Source of the DNA: Nocardioides szechwanensis
GTDB lineage: Bacteria > Actinomycetota > Actinomycetes > Propionibacteriales > Nocardioidaceae
Assembly (NCBI RefSeq): GCF_900103935.1
Contig: NZ_FNIC01000002.1
Span: 496,001 to 560,000 of the forward strand
Length of the DNA: 64,000 nucleotides
Reading direction: 5' to 3'
Made by a program: the position numbers and the translations under genes. Under the pieces are notes generated by a model. The model had not been told where the DNA came from. It saw nothing but the letters and a program-made list of their open reading frames with translations, and did not search any database. Each line of letters opens with the position of its first letter. The first letter of the stretch is position 1. Of this stretch, positions 33,392-42,019 are shown piece after piece.

Positions 33392-34099
33392 TCAGCGGGC
33401 GACGAAGACGGTGACCTGACCGGCGTACTCGCGGGGGCCGTCGAACCACGGGAGCTCGCGCTCGTCGGGCTCGTCGGAGGAGGCGAGGTAGGCCACGGCG
33501 GCGGCGTGGTCGGGGAAGATCGCGCGCGGGACGAGGTCTTCACGGTGTACGTCGGTGAAGTGGGAGCGCAGCACGGCCTCGCCGTTCTGGCTGCTGAACT
33601 GGGTGACGGCCGGCGGCCGCCCGACCGCCCGGCGCAGCTCGCCGACGTGCTCGTCGCCGTTGGTGGCGGCGACGAACGTGCCGCCCGGGCGCAGCACCCG
33701 ACGGATCTCCGTGAGTCCCCGGTGCAGGTCGGGCACGTGGTAGAGCATCCACATCGCGGCCACGAGGTCGAAGGAGTCGTCCTCGAACGGCAGCGCCTGT
33801 ACGTCGGCGAGCCGCGCTGACACCCCGCGCGTCGCCGTCAGCTCGACGAACCGCTCGGACTGGTCGATCGCCACCAGGTCGACGCCGGGCAGGGTGTCGA
33901 GCAGCCGCGCGGCGAACGCACCGGTGCCGCAGCCGACCTCCAGCACCCGACCCGGTCGCAGGTCGCGGATCTCGTCGAGGGCGACGGTGGCGGGGTCACG
34001 CCCGTCGATCGTCGGGTGCCACACGGAAAGCCGGGTCTGGAGGTTGTCCTCCGTGGCGTACTGCTCGCGGACCCGGGCCGGCTCGTTGAGGGCGCTCAT
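33392..34099 (-). CDS. Class I SAM-dependent methyltransferase
   Basis: A 235-residue Rossmann-fold methyltransferase (Methyltransf_11 type). The SAM motif I is VLEVGCGTGAFAARLL, followed by the acidic end of beta-2 in LVAIDQS, motif II at FDLVAAMWMLYHVPD and motif III LRPGGTFVAATN. Its ATG overlaps the stop of the upstream SDR gene (ATGA), so it is the last gene of a fumC-SDR-methyltransferase run. The methyl acceptor is unknown. Confidence 0.87.
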   Translation of the reverse strand: MSALNEPARVREQYATEDNLQTRLSVWHPTIDGRDPATVALDEIRDLRPGRVLEVGCGTGAFAARLLDTLPGVDLVAIDQSERFVELTATRGVSARLADVQALPFEDDSFDLVAAMWMLYHVPDLHRGLTEIRRVLRPGGTFVAATNGDEHVGELRRAVGRPPAVTQFSSQNGEAVLRSHFTDVHREDLVPRAIFPDHAAAVAYLASSDEPDERELPWFDGPREYAGQVTVFVAR

Positions 34100-34950
34100 T
34101 CGGGGAGCCCCACGAGGCCGAGGCTCACGTCGCGCAACCGGATCCCGGTCGCGTCGTCCTGGGCGAGCTCGGACGGCTCCTTGAGGCGGTCGTCGTCGTA
34201 GTAGCCACCGGTGAGCCCCTCGACCTCCGGCCCGACGGCGAGGTAGGTGATCCGTCGGCCGCCCTCGCTGGGCGAGACCATCACGATCCGCTTGGCCAGC
34301 GCGAGCACGGGCCTGGCCCACCAGGGCGCTCCGCCCCAGATGCTGGTCGCGACGGTGCCGGGGTGGAGGCAGTTGACGGTCACGCCGGTGCCGTGGAGGC
34401 GACGGGCGAGCTCGCGGGTGTGGAGCACGTTGGCCAGCTTGGAGCGGCCGTAGGCGCGCATGATGCCGTAGCCGCTCTCGAAGCCGAGGTCGTCGAAGTC
34501 CATCGTGCCCTGGTAGTGACCGGTCGAGCTGGTCAGCACGATCCGCGCGGGCGCGCTGGCCAGGATCCGGTCGAGCAGCAGCTCGGTGAGCAGGAAGCCG
34601 CCGAGGTGGTTGACCGCGAACGTCGCCTCGATGCCGTCGTCGGTGACGGTGCGCTTCTCGAAGACGGTGCCGGCGTTGTTGACGAGTACGTCGATCCGCT
34701 CGCAGCGCTCGAGCAGCTCGGCAGCGAGCGCGCGGACCGAGGCCTGTGACGCGAAGTCGGCCAGCGCCGTCTCGACCACCGCGTCGGGGTGCTCGGCGGC
34801 GACGGAGGCGGCCGCGGCGCGGGTCTTGTCGGGGTTGCGGCCGACCATGACGACGCGGTGCCCGAGTGCCGCGAGCTGGCGCGCCGACTCGAGCCCGATG
34901 CCGTCGCTGGCACCGGTGATGACGACCGTCAGCGGTGTGGTGGCGCTCAT
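34096..34950 (-). CDS. Short-chain dehydrogenase/reductase (retinol-dehydrogenase-like)
   Basis: A 284-residue SDR with the cofactor motif [15 protein letters not shown], active-site Ser in LTSSTGHY and the Y-x3-K pair in YGRSKLAN. The Arg after the second strand (VGRNPDKTR) suggests NADP(H). Length and the [10 protein letters not shown] segment fit the extended retinol-dehydrogenase-like subgroup. It overlaps fumC and the methyltransferase by 4 bp each. Substrate unknown. Confidence 0.9.
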   Translation of the reverse strand: MSATTPLTVVITGASDGIGLESARQLAALGHRVVMVGRNPDKTRAAAASVAAEHPDAVVETALADFASQASVRALAAELLERCERIDVLVNNAGTVFEKRTVTDDGIEATFAVNHLGGFLLTELLLDRILASAPARIVLTSSTGHYQGTMDFDDLGFESGYGIMRAYGRSKLANVLHTRELARRLHGTGVTVNCLHPGTVATSIWGGAPWWARPVLALAKRIVMVSPSEGGRRITYLAVGPEVEGLTGGYYDDDRLKEPSELAQDDATGIRLRDVSLGLVGLPE

Positions 34951-36332
34951 GGGTGGGTCATGCTCTCGAGGTCGAGTGCCTCGTCGAGCTGTTGCTCGGT
35001 GAGGTCGCCGCGTTCGACGTAGCCCATCGCGAGCACGGTCTCGCGGATCGTCGATCCCTCGGCCAGCGCCTTCTTGGCGATCTTGGCGGCGTTCTCGTAG
35101 CCGACGTACTTGTTGAGCGGGGTGACCACCGACGGCGACGAGGCGGCGTAGCGGCGCATCCGCTCGGCGTCGGCGGTGATGCCGTCGACGCAGCGCTCGG
35201 CGAGCAGGGTCATCGACGTCGAGAGGATCCGGACCGACTCGAGCAGGTTGCGTGCGATCACCGGCATGGCGACGTTGAGCTCGAAGCTGCCGCTGGCGCC
35301 CGCGACCGTGACCGCGGTGTCGTTGCCGATCACCTGCGCGCAGACCATCAGCGTCGCCTCGGGCAGCACCGGGTTGACCTTGCCGGGCATGATGCTCGAC
35401 CCGGGCTGCAGGTCGGGCAGGTGGATCTCCGCGAGGCCGGTGGTGGGGCCGGACGACATCCAGCGCAGGTCGTTGCAGATCTTGGTGAGGCCGACCGCGA
35501 GCGTGCGCAGGACGCCGCTGAGCTCGACCAGCGAGTCGCGGGTGCCCTGAGCCTCGAAGTGGTTGCGCGCCTCGGTGAACGCCTCGCCGGTCAGCACGTT
35601 GAGGGCGCCGATGGCGGCCTGCGCGAAACCCGGCGGGGTGTTGATGCCGGTGCCGACCGCCGTACCGCCGAGGGGCAGCTCGCGCACCCGGGGGAGCACC
35701 GACTCGAGCCGCTCGGCGGCGTAGCGCACGGTCGCGGCGTAGCCACCCATCTCCTGGCCGAGCATCACCGGCGTCGCGTCCATCAGGTGCGTGCGACCGG
35801 ACTTCACGAGGCCGCCGAACTCCTCGGCCTTGGCCTCGAAGCTGGACCCGAGGACGTCGATCGCGGGCAGCAGGTCGCCGACGACGGCGCGGGTGACGGC
35901 CACGTGGATGGCGGTCGGGAAGGTGTCGTTGCTGGACTGGCTGGCGTTGACGTGGTCGTTGGGGTGCAGCTCGATGCCGGCGTTGGTGGCAAGTGAGGCG
36001 ATCACCTCGTTGGTGTTCATGTTGGAGCTGGTGCCGGACCCGGTCTGGAAGACGTCGATCGGGAAGTGCGCGTCGTGGGTGCCCGCGGCGACCTCGGCGG
36101 CGGCGTCGGCGATCGCGGTCGCCTGCTCCTCGGGGAGGATCCCGAGGTCGCGGTTGGCCCGGGCGGCGGCACCCTTCACCAGGGCCAGCGCCTCGATCAT
36201 CCGGCGCTCCAGGGGGGTGCCGCTGATCGGGAAGTTCTCGACCGCGCGTTGGGTCTGCGCCCGCCAGAGGGCGTCACGGGGGACGAGTACCTCGCCCATG
36301 GAGTCGTGCTCGGTGCGGAACTCGTCGGTCAT
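34947..36332 (-). CDS. fumC: Class II fumarate hydratase
   Basis: A 461-residue iron-independent fumarase, interconverting fumarate and malate in the TCA cycle. [13 protein letters not shown], the [11 protein letters not shown] region, [12 protein letters not shown] and the superfamily signature [12 protein letters not shown] are all intact. An iron-sulfur class I fumarase lies 4 kb away, so the organism has both kinds. A TAGCGT -10 lies 6 nt before the ATG. Confidence 0.96.
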   Translation of the reverse strand: MTDEFRTEHDSMGEVLVPRDALWRAQTQRAVENFPISGTPLERRMIEALALVKGAAARANRDLGILPEEQATAIADAAAEVAAGTHDAHFPIDVFQTGSGTSSNMNTNEVIASLATNAGIELHPNDHVNASQSSNDTFPTAIHVAVTRAVVGDLLPAIDVLGSSFEAKAEEFGGLVKSGRTHLMDATPVMLGQEMGGYAATVRYAAERLESVLPRVRELPLGGTAVGTGINTPPGFAQAAIGALNVLTGEAFTEARNHFEAQGTRDSLVELSGVLRTLAVGLTKICNDLRWMSSGPTTGLAEIHLPDLQPGSSIMPGKVNPVLPEATLMVCAQVIGNDTAVTVAGASGSFELNVAMPVIARNLLESVRILSTSMTLLAERCVDGITADAERMRRYAASSPSVVTPLNKYVGYENAAKIAKKALAEGSTIRETVLAMGYVERGDLTEQQLDEALDLESMTHP

Positions 36333-36338
36333 AGGTCC

Positions 36339-36344
36339 ACGCTA
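36339..36344 (-). promoter_or_regulatory. -10 box TAGCGT, leaderless promoter of fumC
   Basis: Read on the minus strand, it ends 6 nt before the ATG at 36332. The box lies within the last codons of the upstream hydrolase gene, so fumC is independently transcribed. Confidence 0.55.
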
Positions 36345-37124
36345 ACCCGCGAGGTGTTGCCGGATCTTCGTGGCCACGGCGCGCATGCCGGCGGCGTTGG
36401 GGTGGTAGGCGAGCGGCCGGCCGGGGAGCGGCAGCGCCGCGCCGACGGTCCAGGGGGCCCCGGACCAGGCGTGGTGCTCGCGGCTCGCCTCGGCGACCGG
36501 CACGACCTCGCAGCCGGTCTCGGCCGCGGCCTCCGAGGTGATCTCCACGAGCCGGTCGGCCAGGTGCCGGGCCAGGTCGACGTGCTTCGCCTTCAGCGGC
36601 CAGGCGGGTTCGCCCGGGGGTGGCATCAGGGTGAGGTACTCCACGAACAGGATGCGCGCGTGCGGTGACCGCCGGCGCAGCGTCGTTCCGACCGCGCGCA
36701 GCGAGTCGGCGACCCGCACCAGGGCCTCCTCGCGCGCGTCGCGGTCGAGCGCGTCGCGCAGCCGAGCGCCGATGACCGGCAGCGCCCGGACGACGCCCGG
36801 GAGCGTGGCGACGAAGAGCCCGGGCACGTAGCCGATGTCGTTGCCGCCGATGGTGATCGTGACCAGGTCCTCGGTGCCGTCGAGAGCCTCCACCTGCGGG
36901 GGCGTGCCCAGCTGCGGATCGGTGAGCACGTTGGCCGTCGTGGCTCCCGAGTGGGAGACGTCGACGAGGTCGAGGGTCAGGTCGGCGGCCAGCAGGTGGG
37001 GGTAGTTGCTGGCCGACCGCATCGCAGCGCGGGGGCTGCCCGAGGCCCGGGGCGTGATGCCGGGCCCGGCCGCCATGGAGCTGCCGAGGGCGACGTAGCG
37101 CCGCCCGCCGTGTGGTCGGGTCAT
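36342..37124 (-). CDS. SGNH/GDSL-type hydrolase
   Basis: A 260-residue esterase-like protein with the SGNH blocks in order: block I GSSMAAG (Ser nucleophile; GSS instead of GDS), the Gly of block II in SHSGATTANV, block III IGGNDIGY, and block V with the catalytic His in YHPNAAGM. No clear signal peptide is seen. It starts 3 bp after the spermidine-synthase-like gene. Substrate unknown (ester or acyl group). Confidence 0.88.
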   Translation of the reverse strand: MTRPHGGRRYVALGSSMAAGPGITPRASGSPRAAMRSASNYPHLLAADLTLDLVDVSHSGATTANVLTDPQLGTPPQVEALDGTEDLVTITIGGNDIGYVPGLFVATLPGVVRALPVIGARLRDALDRDAREEALVRVADSLRAVGTTLRRRSPHARILFVEYLTLMPPPGEPAWPLKAKHVDLARHLADRLVEITSEAAAETGCEVVPVAEASREHHAWSGAPWTVGAALPLPGRPLAYHPNAAGMRAVATKIRQHLAG

Positions 37125-37127
37125 GTG

Positions 37128-37802
37128 TCAGTCCATCCGGGCCGCGAACAGCCAGTAGCGCTCGTCGTGGCCCTGGAGCTCGACGTCGAGCGGCGTCACC
37201 TCGACGTTGCCGAAGACGCTCTCGAGGGCGGCGGCCAGGTCGGGCGACTCGTCGGCCGACCACACCGCCAGAGCGCCGCCGGGACGCAGCACCTGCCGGG
37301 CCGCGGACAGCAGGGGTTTCTCGTAGAGCGCCGCGTTGCCTTGGTGGACGAGGTAGCCGGGGCCGTTGTCGACGTCCAGCAGGATCAGGTCGTACGACGC
37401 CGGGTGGGCCTCGGTCAGCGCGATCGCCACGTCGGCGACCACGATGCGTACCCGGGCGTCGGCGAGCAGGGCGGGGCCGTGGTGGATGGTGCCGTCGCGC
37501 ATCCAGCCGACCAGTGCCTCCTCGATCTCGACGACCGCGCAGTGCTCGACCCGGTGGTCGGAGAGCACCTCGTGCATCGTGAAGCCCAGGCCGAGACCGC
37601 CGACCACGACGGCGGCCGGGTGTTCGACGAGCGCGAGGGCCGCGGAGGCCAGCGCGCGCTCGGTGCTGACCTCGAGGGTGTCCATGACGAAGACGCCGTT
37701 GGCGCGCAGCTCGACCGCGGTCGGCCCGTCGTGGGGACGCCGCTCGCGCAGCACGAGCTCACCGCGCTCGGACTCGGCGCGCGCGAGCTCGACGTACTCC
37801 AT
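37128..37802 (-). CDS. Spermidine-synthase-like SAM-fold protein
   Basis: 224 residues with a Rossmann core: AAVVVGGLGLGFTMHEVL as the nucleotide loop, VVEIEEALVGWM, YDLILLDVDNGPGYLVH and LRPGGALAVWSADESP. This is the short actinobacterial spermidine synthase-like family, which lacks the N-terminal domain of true aminopropyltransferases. The reaction is therefore uncertain. A CAGGAT box 6 nt before the ATG may be a weak leaderless promoter. Confidence 0.78.
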   Translation of the reverse strand: MEYVELARAESERGELVLRERRPHDGPTAVELRANGVFVMDTLEVSTERALASAALALVEHPAAVVVGGLGLGFTMHEVLSDHRVEHCAVVEIEEALVGWMRDGTIHHGPALLADARVRIVVADVAIALTEAHPASYDLILLDVDNGPGYLVHQGNAALYEKPLLSAARQVLRPGGALAVWSADESPDLAAALESVFGNVEVTPLDVELQGHDERYWLFAARMD

Positions 37803-37856
37803 GGGCCCATCCTGCCAAGTGGGGCCGCGCCCTGGGTGCGGGGGCGCCCGAGAAGG

Positions 37857-38171
37857 TCAGTCGAAGATCTCGCTGAGCCAGCTCTCCTTGCGCTTCTTCT
37901 TGTACTGGCCCTGCTGCGGGTAGCCCTGGCGCGGCTCCTCGTAGCGCTCGTAGCCGCGCTCGCGCGACTGCTGCGGAGCGGCCGGCTGGGCCGGAGGTTG
38001 GGCCGGAGGTTGGGCCGGAGGTGGGGGAGCCTGCTGGGCGAGCGAGCGGTCGATGATCTTGTCCAGCTCCCCACGGTCGAGCCAGACGCCGCGACAGGTC
38101 GGGCAGTAGTCGATCTCGATGCCGCTGCGCTCGCTCATCGTCAGCGTGGTTCCGTCGGTGGGGCACTGCAT
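37857..38171 (-). CDS. Zinc-ribbon (TFIIB-type) protein with Pro-Gln tail
   Basis: 104 residues. The N-terminal zinc ribbon has CPTDG and CPTCRGVWLDRGELD; only three of the usual four Cys positions are obvious (MQC, YC, TC). This is followed by a Pro/Gln/Ala low-complexity linker with tandem PPAQ and a basic end (KKKRKESWLSEIFD). AGGAG lies 7 nt before the ATG. Such proteins are common in bacteria without known function. Confidence 0.83.
   Translation of the reverse strand: MQCPTDGTTLTMSERSGIEIDYCPTCRGVWLDRGELDKIIDRSLAQQAPPPPAQPPAQPPAQPAAPQQSRERGYERYEEPRQGYPQQGQYKKKRKESWLSEIFD
37991..38026. repeat. 12-bp tandem repeat in the zinc-ribbon gene
   Basis: CCGGAGGTTGGG occurs twice exactly and once with a change, encoding the PPAQ repeats. 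Confidence 0.8.
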
Positions 38172-38252
38172 GGGTCGCTCCTGAGGTGGGGGGCTTCTAC
38201 CCGGCTAACGGACGAGGCAGGATCGGGGTTCCATCCACGCTCGGAGCATTGC

Positions 38253-38867
38253 ATGCGTCTCACGACGACCCTGACCGCCGCCCTGCTGGTCGCGGCCGTG
38301 TCCGCCTGTGCGGTCGGCGGCTCCGAGCCCGAGGCGAGCCCGGAGGCGGAGGACACCTGCGCACTGCTCTCTAGCGACGAGGTCGTCGCCCTTGCCGGCG
38401 AGGACCTCGGCGATCCCGAGCCGGGCGACGCCGCCGGGCTGCCCACCTGCCGCTGGGGTTCGCCCGAGGGCATCGGGGTGCAGGTGATCGACGTGCCGGT
38501 GGCGGAGTGGGTCGCCAACCTCGACCCCGTGCTCGACGAGGCCGAGCGGAGCGATCTGGCCGACGACCCCGCGACCGCCGCCAAGCTCGAGGAGGCCCGC
38601 GACCTCATCGCCTCGGAGGAGGTCGACGACGTCGAGGGCTGCGAGCTCTTCGGGCTGTTCCTCGAGATCCAGGGCCTGGCGCCCGGCCAGACCCGCACCG
38701 TCAACGTCATCCCCTCCACGGAGTCGCCCGAGGCCGTCACCGCGCAGACCTGTGGCGACGGCCGCTTCAGCTCGGTACTCATCCAGGGCAGCGCCGTCAC
38801 CGGCTCGGACGACGAGATCCAGCGGGTGGACGACGCGCTCGACGCAGTCCTCGCGGCCGCCGAATGA
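38253..38867 (+). CDS. DUF3558-like lipoprotein
   Basis: A 204-residue exported protein: signal peptide with lipobox VSAC (Cys19 lipidated), an acidic spacer, then DTCALLSSDEVVALAGEDLGDPEP and LPTCRWGS, the paired-Cys pattern of DUF3558 actinobacterial lipoproteins. Two further Cys (GCELFG, QTCGDG) suggest two disulfides. GGAG lies 6 nt before the ATG. Function unknown. Confidence 0.8.
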   Translation: MRLTTTLTAALLVAAVSACAVGGSEPEASPEAEDTCALLSSDEVVALAGEDLGDPEPGDAAGLPTCRWGSPEGIGVQVIDVPVAEWVANLDPVLDEAERSDLADDPATAAKLEEARDLIASEEVDDVEGCELFGLFLEIQGLAPGQTRTVNVIPSTESPEAVTAQTCGDGRFSSVLIQGSAVTGSDDEIQRVDDALDAVLAAAE

Positions 38868-38876
38868 CCTGGTTGG

Positions 38877-38944
38877 CGGGATAGTCCCCAACAGGAGAGC
38901 GAATAAGAGGACTCTTATGGTCTCTCCTGTGAGGGACTATCCCG
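38877..38944. terminator. Three-tier palindrome between convergent genes
   Basis: Nested perfect arms: CGGGATAGTCCC (38877-38888) with GGGACTATCCCG (38933-38944); ACAGGAGAG (38891-38899) with CTCTCCTGT (38922-38930); ATAAGAG (38903-38909) with CTCTTAT (38912-38918). The tiers are separated by 2x2 and 3x3 internal mismatches. It ends 10 bp after the lipoprotein stop and overlaps the 3' end of the HxlR gene by about 8 bp. Probably a bidirectional terminator, though of unusual symmetry and A/T content for this genome. Confidence 0.75.
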
Positions 38945-39299
38945 ACGGGACGATGTCATCGGCGTTGGCGGCCACCCACAGCAGGAGGGGTGACATCGCC
39001 TCCATCAGGTCGCGACCGCGGTCGGTCAGGCTGTAGTCGACGTGCGGCGGGATGACCGGGTGTGCCACGCGCTCCACGATCCCGTCTCGCTCGAGCGTCT
39101 TGAGGGTCGAGGCGAGCATCTTCTCGCTGATGCCGTCGACGGCTCGGCGCAGCTCGCTCCAGCGCAGGGTGCCGTCGGCGAGGGCCGCGAGCACCAGCAC
39201 GCCCCACTTGCTGGTCACGTGGTCGAGCACGACGCGGGTCGGGCAGCCGTCCGTGAAGGCGTCGCCGTCACCACGGAGCGAGGAGAGACTAACTGTCAT
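38937..39299 (-). CDS. HxlR-family transcriptional regulator
   Basis: 120 residues: a winged-helix HxlR domain with the N-terminal Cys in TDGCPTRVVLDHVTSKWGVLVLAAL, the recognition helix region LRRAVDGISEKMLASTLKTLERDGIVER and the wing HPVIPPHVDYSLTDRGRDL. That Cys matches the redox switch of QorR/YodB/HypR-type sensors of quinones and electrophiles. It is divergent from an NmrA/QorB-like oxidoreductase, the usual target. A palindrome overlaps its own -10, implying autoregulation. Confidence 0.9.
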   Translation of the reverse strand: MTVSLSSLRGDGDAFTDGCPTRVVLDHVTSKWGVLVLAALADGTLRWSELRRAVDGISEKMLASTLKTLERDGIVERVAHPVIPPHVDYSLTDRGRDLMEAMSPLLLWVAANADDIVPSG

Positions 39300-39300
39300 G

Positions 39301-39315
39301 TAGGTACCTTACCTA
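39301..39315. promoter_or_regulatory. Palindrome TAGGTA-cct-TACCTA over the HxlR promoter
   Basis: A perfect 6-bp-arm palindrome beginning 1 bp before the HxlR start codon and covering its predicted -10 TAAGGT (39306-39311, minus strand, 6 nt before the ATG). Binding here would shut off the HxlR gene. It is the most likely operator of this regulator. Confidence 0.62.
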
Positions 39316-39403
39316 AAGGTGGGTACGGCGGATCGGGAAGTATCGGTCAGATGTAGGGGTTCGGGCTGGTGACACCCATCCGCACGACCGCGAAGGACCC
39401 CTC

Positions 39404-40261
39404 ATGACCATCCTCGTCACCGCCGCCTCCGGCCACCTCGGCCGCCTCGTCCTCGACTCGCTGCTCGACCGCGGCGTCGCGCCCGCCACGCTCCGCGCGG
39501 CCGCCCGCCGGCCCGAGACGCTGTCGGAGTACGCCGAGCGCGGCGTCGACGTCGTCGCGCTGGACTACGCCGACGCCGACTCGGCCAGAGCAGCCCTCGC
39601 CGGTGTCGAGAAGGTGCTGCTGATCTCCGGCTCCGAGGTCGGCCAGCGCATCGCGCAGCACGGCAACGTCATCGAGGCCGCCGCGGCCGCCGGCGTGCAG
39701 CAGCTCGTCTACACGAGCGCCCCGCAGGCCACGACCAGCGAGCTGGTGCTGGCCCCCGAGCACAAGGCCACCGAGGAGCACATCGCTGCGTCCGGGCTGC
39801 CCGCCACGATCCTGCGCAACAACTGGTACACCGAGAACTACGCCCAGGACCTCGAGGTCGCCCGTGAGCACGGCGTTCTCGTGACCAGCGCAGGGGGCGG
39901 TCGCGTGCCCAGCGCGTCGCGCGCCGACTTCGCCGACGTCGCTGCCGTCGTACTCACGACGGAGGGGCACATCGGCCAGGTCTACGAGCTCGCCGGCGAC
40001 GTCGCCTGGGACTTCCCGACCCTGGCCGCGACCCTGGCCGAGGTGCTCGGTCGCGAGGTGGTCCTGGAGCAGCTGACTCCCGAGGAGCGCGTCGCCCAGC
40101 TCACGCAGATCGGCCTTGACGCCGGTACGGCGGGCTTCGTCGCGGCGCTGGAGGGCAACATCCGCGACGGCGTCCTCGACCACACCGACGGCACGCTTTC
40201 GCGTCTCCTCGGCCGCCCCACCACCCCGCTCGTCGACACCCTCCGCACCCTCACCGCCTGA
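39404..40261 (+). CDS. NmrA/QorB-like NAD(P)H-binding oxidoreductase
   Basis: A 285-residue atypical SDR: N-terminal ILVTAASGHLGRLVLDSLL nucleotide loop, ARRPETL, YTSAPQATTSELVLAPEHKATEEHI and LRNNWYTENY, close to the QorB quinone-reductase/NmrA group, which lacks the usual SDR Tyr-Lys pair. Divergence from an HxlR regulator fits an electrophile- or quinone-inducible reductase. AAGGA lies 8 nt before the ATG. Confidence 0.88.
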   Translation: MTILVTAASGHLGRLVLDSLLDRGVAPATLRAAARRPETLSEYAERGVDVVALDYADADSARAALAGVEKVLLISGSEVGQRIAQHGNVIEAAAAAGVQQLVYTSAPQATTSELVLAPEHKATEEHIAASGLPATILRNNWYTENYAQDLEVAREHGVLVTSAGGGRVPSASRADFADVAAVVLTTEGHIGQVYELAGDVAWDFPTLAATLAEVLGREVVLEQLTPEERVAQLTQIGLDAGTAGFVAALEGNIRDGVLDHTDGTLSRLLGRPTTPLVDTLRTLTA

Positions 40262-40267
40262 AATCAC

Positions 40268-40300
40268 GTTGACCCGCCCGAAACTTTCGGGCGGGTCAAC
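40268..40300. terminator. Dispersed palindrome, copy B (16-bp stem)
   Basis: GTTGACCCGCCCGAAA, one base, then its exact reverse complement. It fills the gap between the convergent NmrA-like and class I fumarase genes. The core is identical to copy A. Confidence 0.82.
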
Positions 40301-40303
40301 ATG

Positions 40304-42007
40304 TCATTGAACGGAGCGGACCCGGATACCACTGATCGGGACGGTGACGGTCCCGGAGGGGTCGGTGAAGAAGTCGTTGCCCTGGTCGTCGACCACGATG
40401 AAGGCGGGGAAGTCCTCGACCTCGATCTTCCAGACCGCCTCCATCCCGAGCTCCTCGTACTCCAGCACCGAGACCGAGCGGATGCAGTCCTGGGCCAGCC
40501 GGGCGGCCGGGCCGCCGATCGAGCCGAGGTAGAAGCCACCGTGGGCGTGACAGGCCTCGGTGACCTGCTTGGACCGGTTGCCCTTGGCGAGCATCACCAG
40601 CGAGCCGCCCGCGGCCTGGAACTGCTCCACGTAGGAGTCCATGCGCCCGGCGGTGGTGGGGCCGAACGAGCCCGATGCCATGCCGTACGGCGTCTTGGCC
40701 GGTCCGGCGTAGTAGACGGGGTGGTCGCGGAGGTACGACGGCATCTCCTCGCCGGCGTCGAGGCGCTCCTTGATCTTGGCGTGCGCGATGTCGCGCGCCA
40801 CGACCAGCGGGCCGGTCAGAGACAGGCGGGTCTTGACGGGATGCTTGCGCAGCTCGGCCAGGATGTCGGCCATCGGCTGGTTGAGGTCGATCGGTACGAC
40901 GGCGCCCCCGGAGATGTCGTCGGCCACGCCGGCGTCGGGCATGTAGTGGGCGGGGTCGGTCTCGAGCTGCTCGAGGAAGACACCCTCGGCGGTGATCTTG
41001 CCCAGCGCCTGGCGGTCGGCCGAGCAGGAGACGGCGATCGCCACCGGGCACGAGGCGCCGTGGCGGGGCAGCCGCACCACCCGGACGTCGTGACAGAAGT
41101 ACTTGCCGCCGAACTGCGCCCCGATCCCGAACGACTGCGTGAGCTTGAAGACCTCCTCCTCGAGCTCGAGGTCGCGGAAGCCGTGCGCGCTCATCGACCC
41201 CGCCGTCGGCAGGTTGTCGAGGTAGTGCGCCGAGGCGTACTTCGCGGTCTTCAGCGCGAACTCCGCCGACGTGCCGCCGATGACCACCGCCAGGTGGTAC
41301 GGCGGACAGGCGGCCGTGCCGAGGGAGCGGATCTTCTCGTCGAGGAACTCCAGCATCCGCTTGGGGTTCAGGACGGCCTTGGTCTCCTGGAAGAGGAACG
41401 ACTTGTTGGCCGAGCCGCCGCCCTTGGCCATGAACAGGAACTTGTACTCCGCCCGAGAGATCCCATCTGGCCCGGGCTTGTCGGGCGTCGAGTAGAGCTC
41501 GATCTGCGCGGGCAGGTTGGTGCCGGTGTTCTTCTCCTCCCAGGTGGTCAGCGGCGCGAGCTGGGAGTAGCGCAGGTTGAGCTGCGTGTACGCGTCGTAG
41601 ACACCGCGGCTGATCGCCTCGCCGTCGTCGGCGCCGGTGAGGACGCCCTCGGACTTCTTGCCCATGACGATCGCGGTGCCGGTGTCCTGGCACATCGGCA
41701 GCACGCCGCCGGCGGAGATGTTGACGTTCTTGAGCAGGTCGAGCGCGACGAACCGGTCGTTGCCGGACGCCTCGGGGTCGTCGATGATCCGCCGCAGCTG
41801 GGCGAGGTGCGCGGGTCGCAGGTAGTGCGAGATGTCGTGCATCGCCTCGGCGGTCAGTCGCTGGATCGCCTCGGGGGCGACCCGCAGGAACGTCTGCCCG
41901 TCAGCCTCGAACGTGGAGACGCCCTCGGTCGTGACCAGCCGGTAGGGCGTCTCGTCGTGACCGATCGGGAGGAGGTCGGAGTAGTGGAACTCGGGCTCGG
42001 TGCTCAC
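40304..42007 (-). CDS. Class I (iron-sulfur) fumarate hydratase
   Basis: A 567-residue single-chain fumarase with alpha (N-terminal) and beta (C-terminal) regions fused. The 4Fe-4S ligands are in [16 protein letters not shown] and [12 protein letters not shown]. The C-terminal [16 protein letters not shown] region and [17 protein letters not shown] are typical. It converts fumarate and malate but is sensitive to oxygen, unlike the FumC found at 34.9 kb. GTG at 42007 with a TAGGCT -10 6 nt before it. Confidence 0.95.
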   Translation of the reverse strand: MSTEPEFHYSDLLPIGHDETPYRLVTTEGVSTFEADGQTFLRVAPEAIQRLTAEAMHDISHYLRPAHLAQLRRIIDDPEASGNDRFVALDLLKNVNISAGGVLPMCQDTGTAIVMGKKSEGVLTGADDGEAISRGVYDAYTQLNLRYSQLAPLTTWEEKNTGTNLPAQIELYSTPDKPGPDGISRAEYKFLFMAKGGGSANKSFLFQETKAVLNPKRMLEFLDEKIRSLGTAACPPYHLAVVIGGTSAEFALKTAKYASAHYLDNLPTAGSMSAHGFRDLELEEEVFKLTQSFGIGAQFGGKYFCHDVRVVRLPRHGASCPVAIAVSCSADRQALGKITAEGVFLEQLETDPAHYMPDAGVADDISGGAVVPIDLNQPMADILAELRKHPVKTRLSLTGPLVVARDIAHAKIKERLDAGEEMPSYLRDHPVYYAGPAKTPYGMASGSFGPTTAGRMDSYVEQFQAAGGSLVMLAKGNRSKQVTEACHAHGGFYLGSIGGPAARLAQDCIRSVSVLEYEELGMEAVWKIEVEDFPAFIVVDDQGNDFFTDPSGTVTVPISGIRVRSVQ

Positions 42008-42013
42008 GAGCGC

Positions 42014-42019
42014 AGCCTA
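42014..42019 (-). promoter_or_regulatory. -10 box TAGGCT, leaderless promoter of class I fumarase
   Basis: Read on the minus strand, it ends 6 nt before the GTG at 42007. It overlaps the stop end of the upstream lipoprotein gene. Confidence 0.5.
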
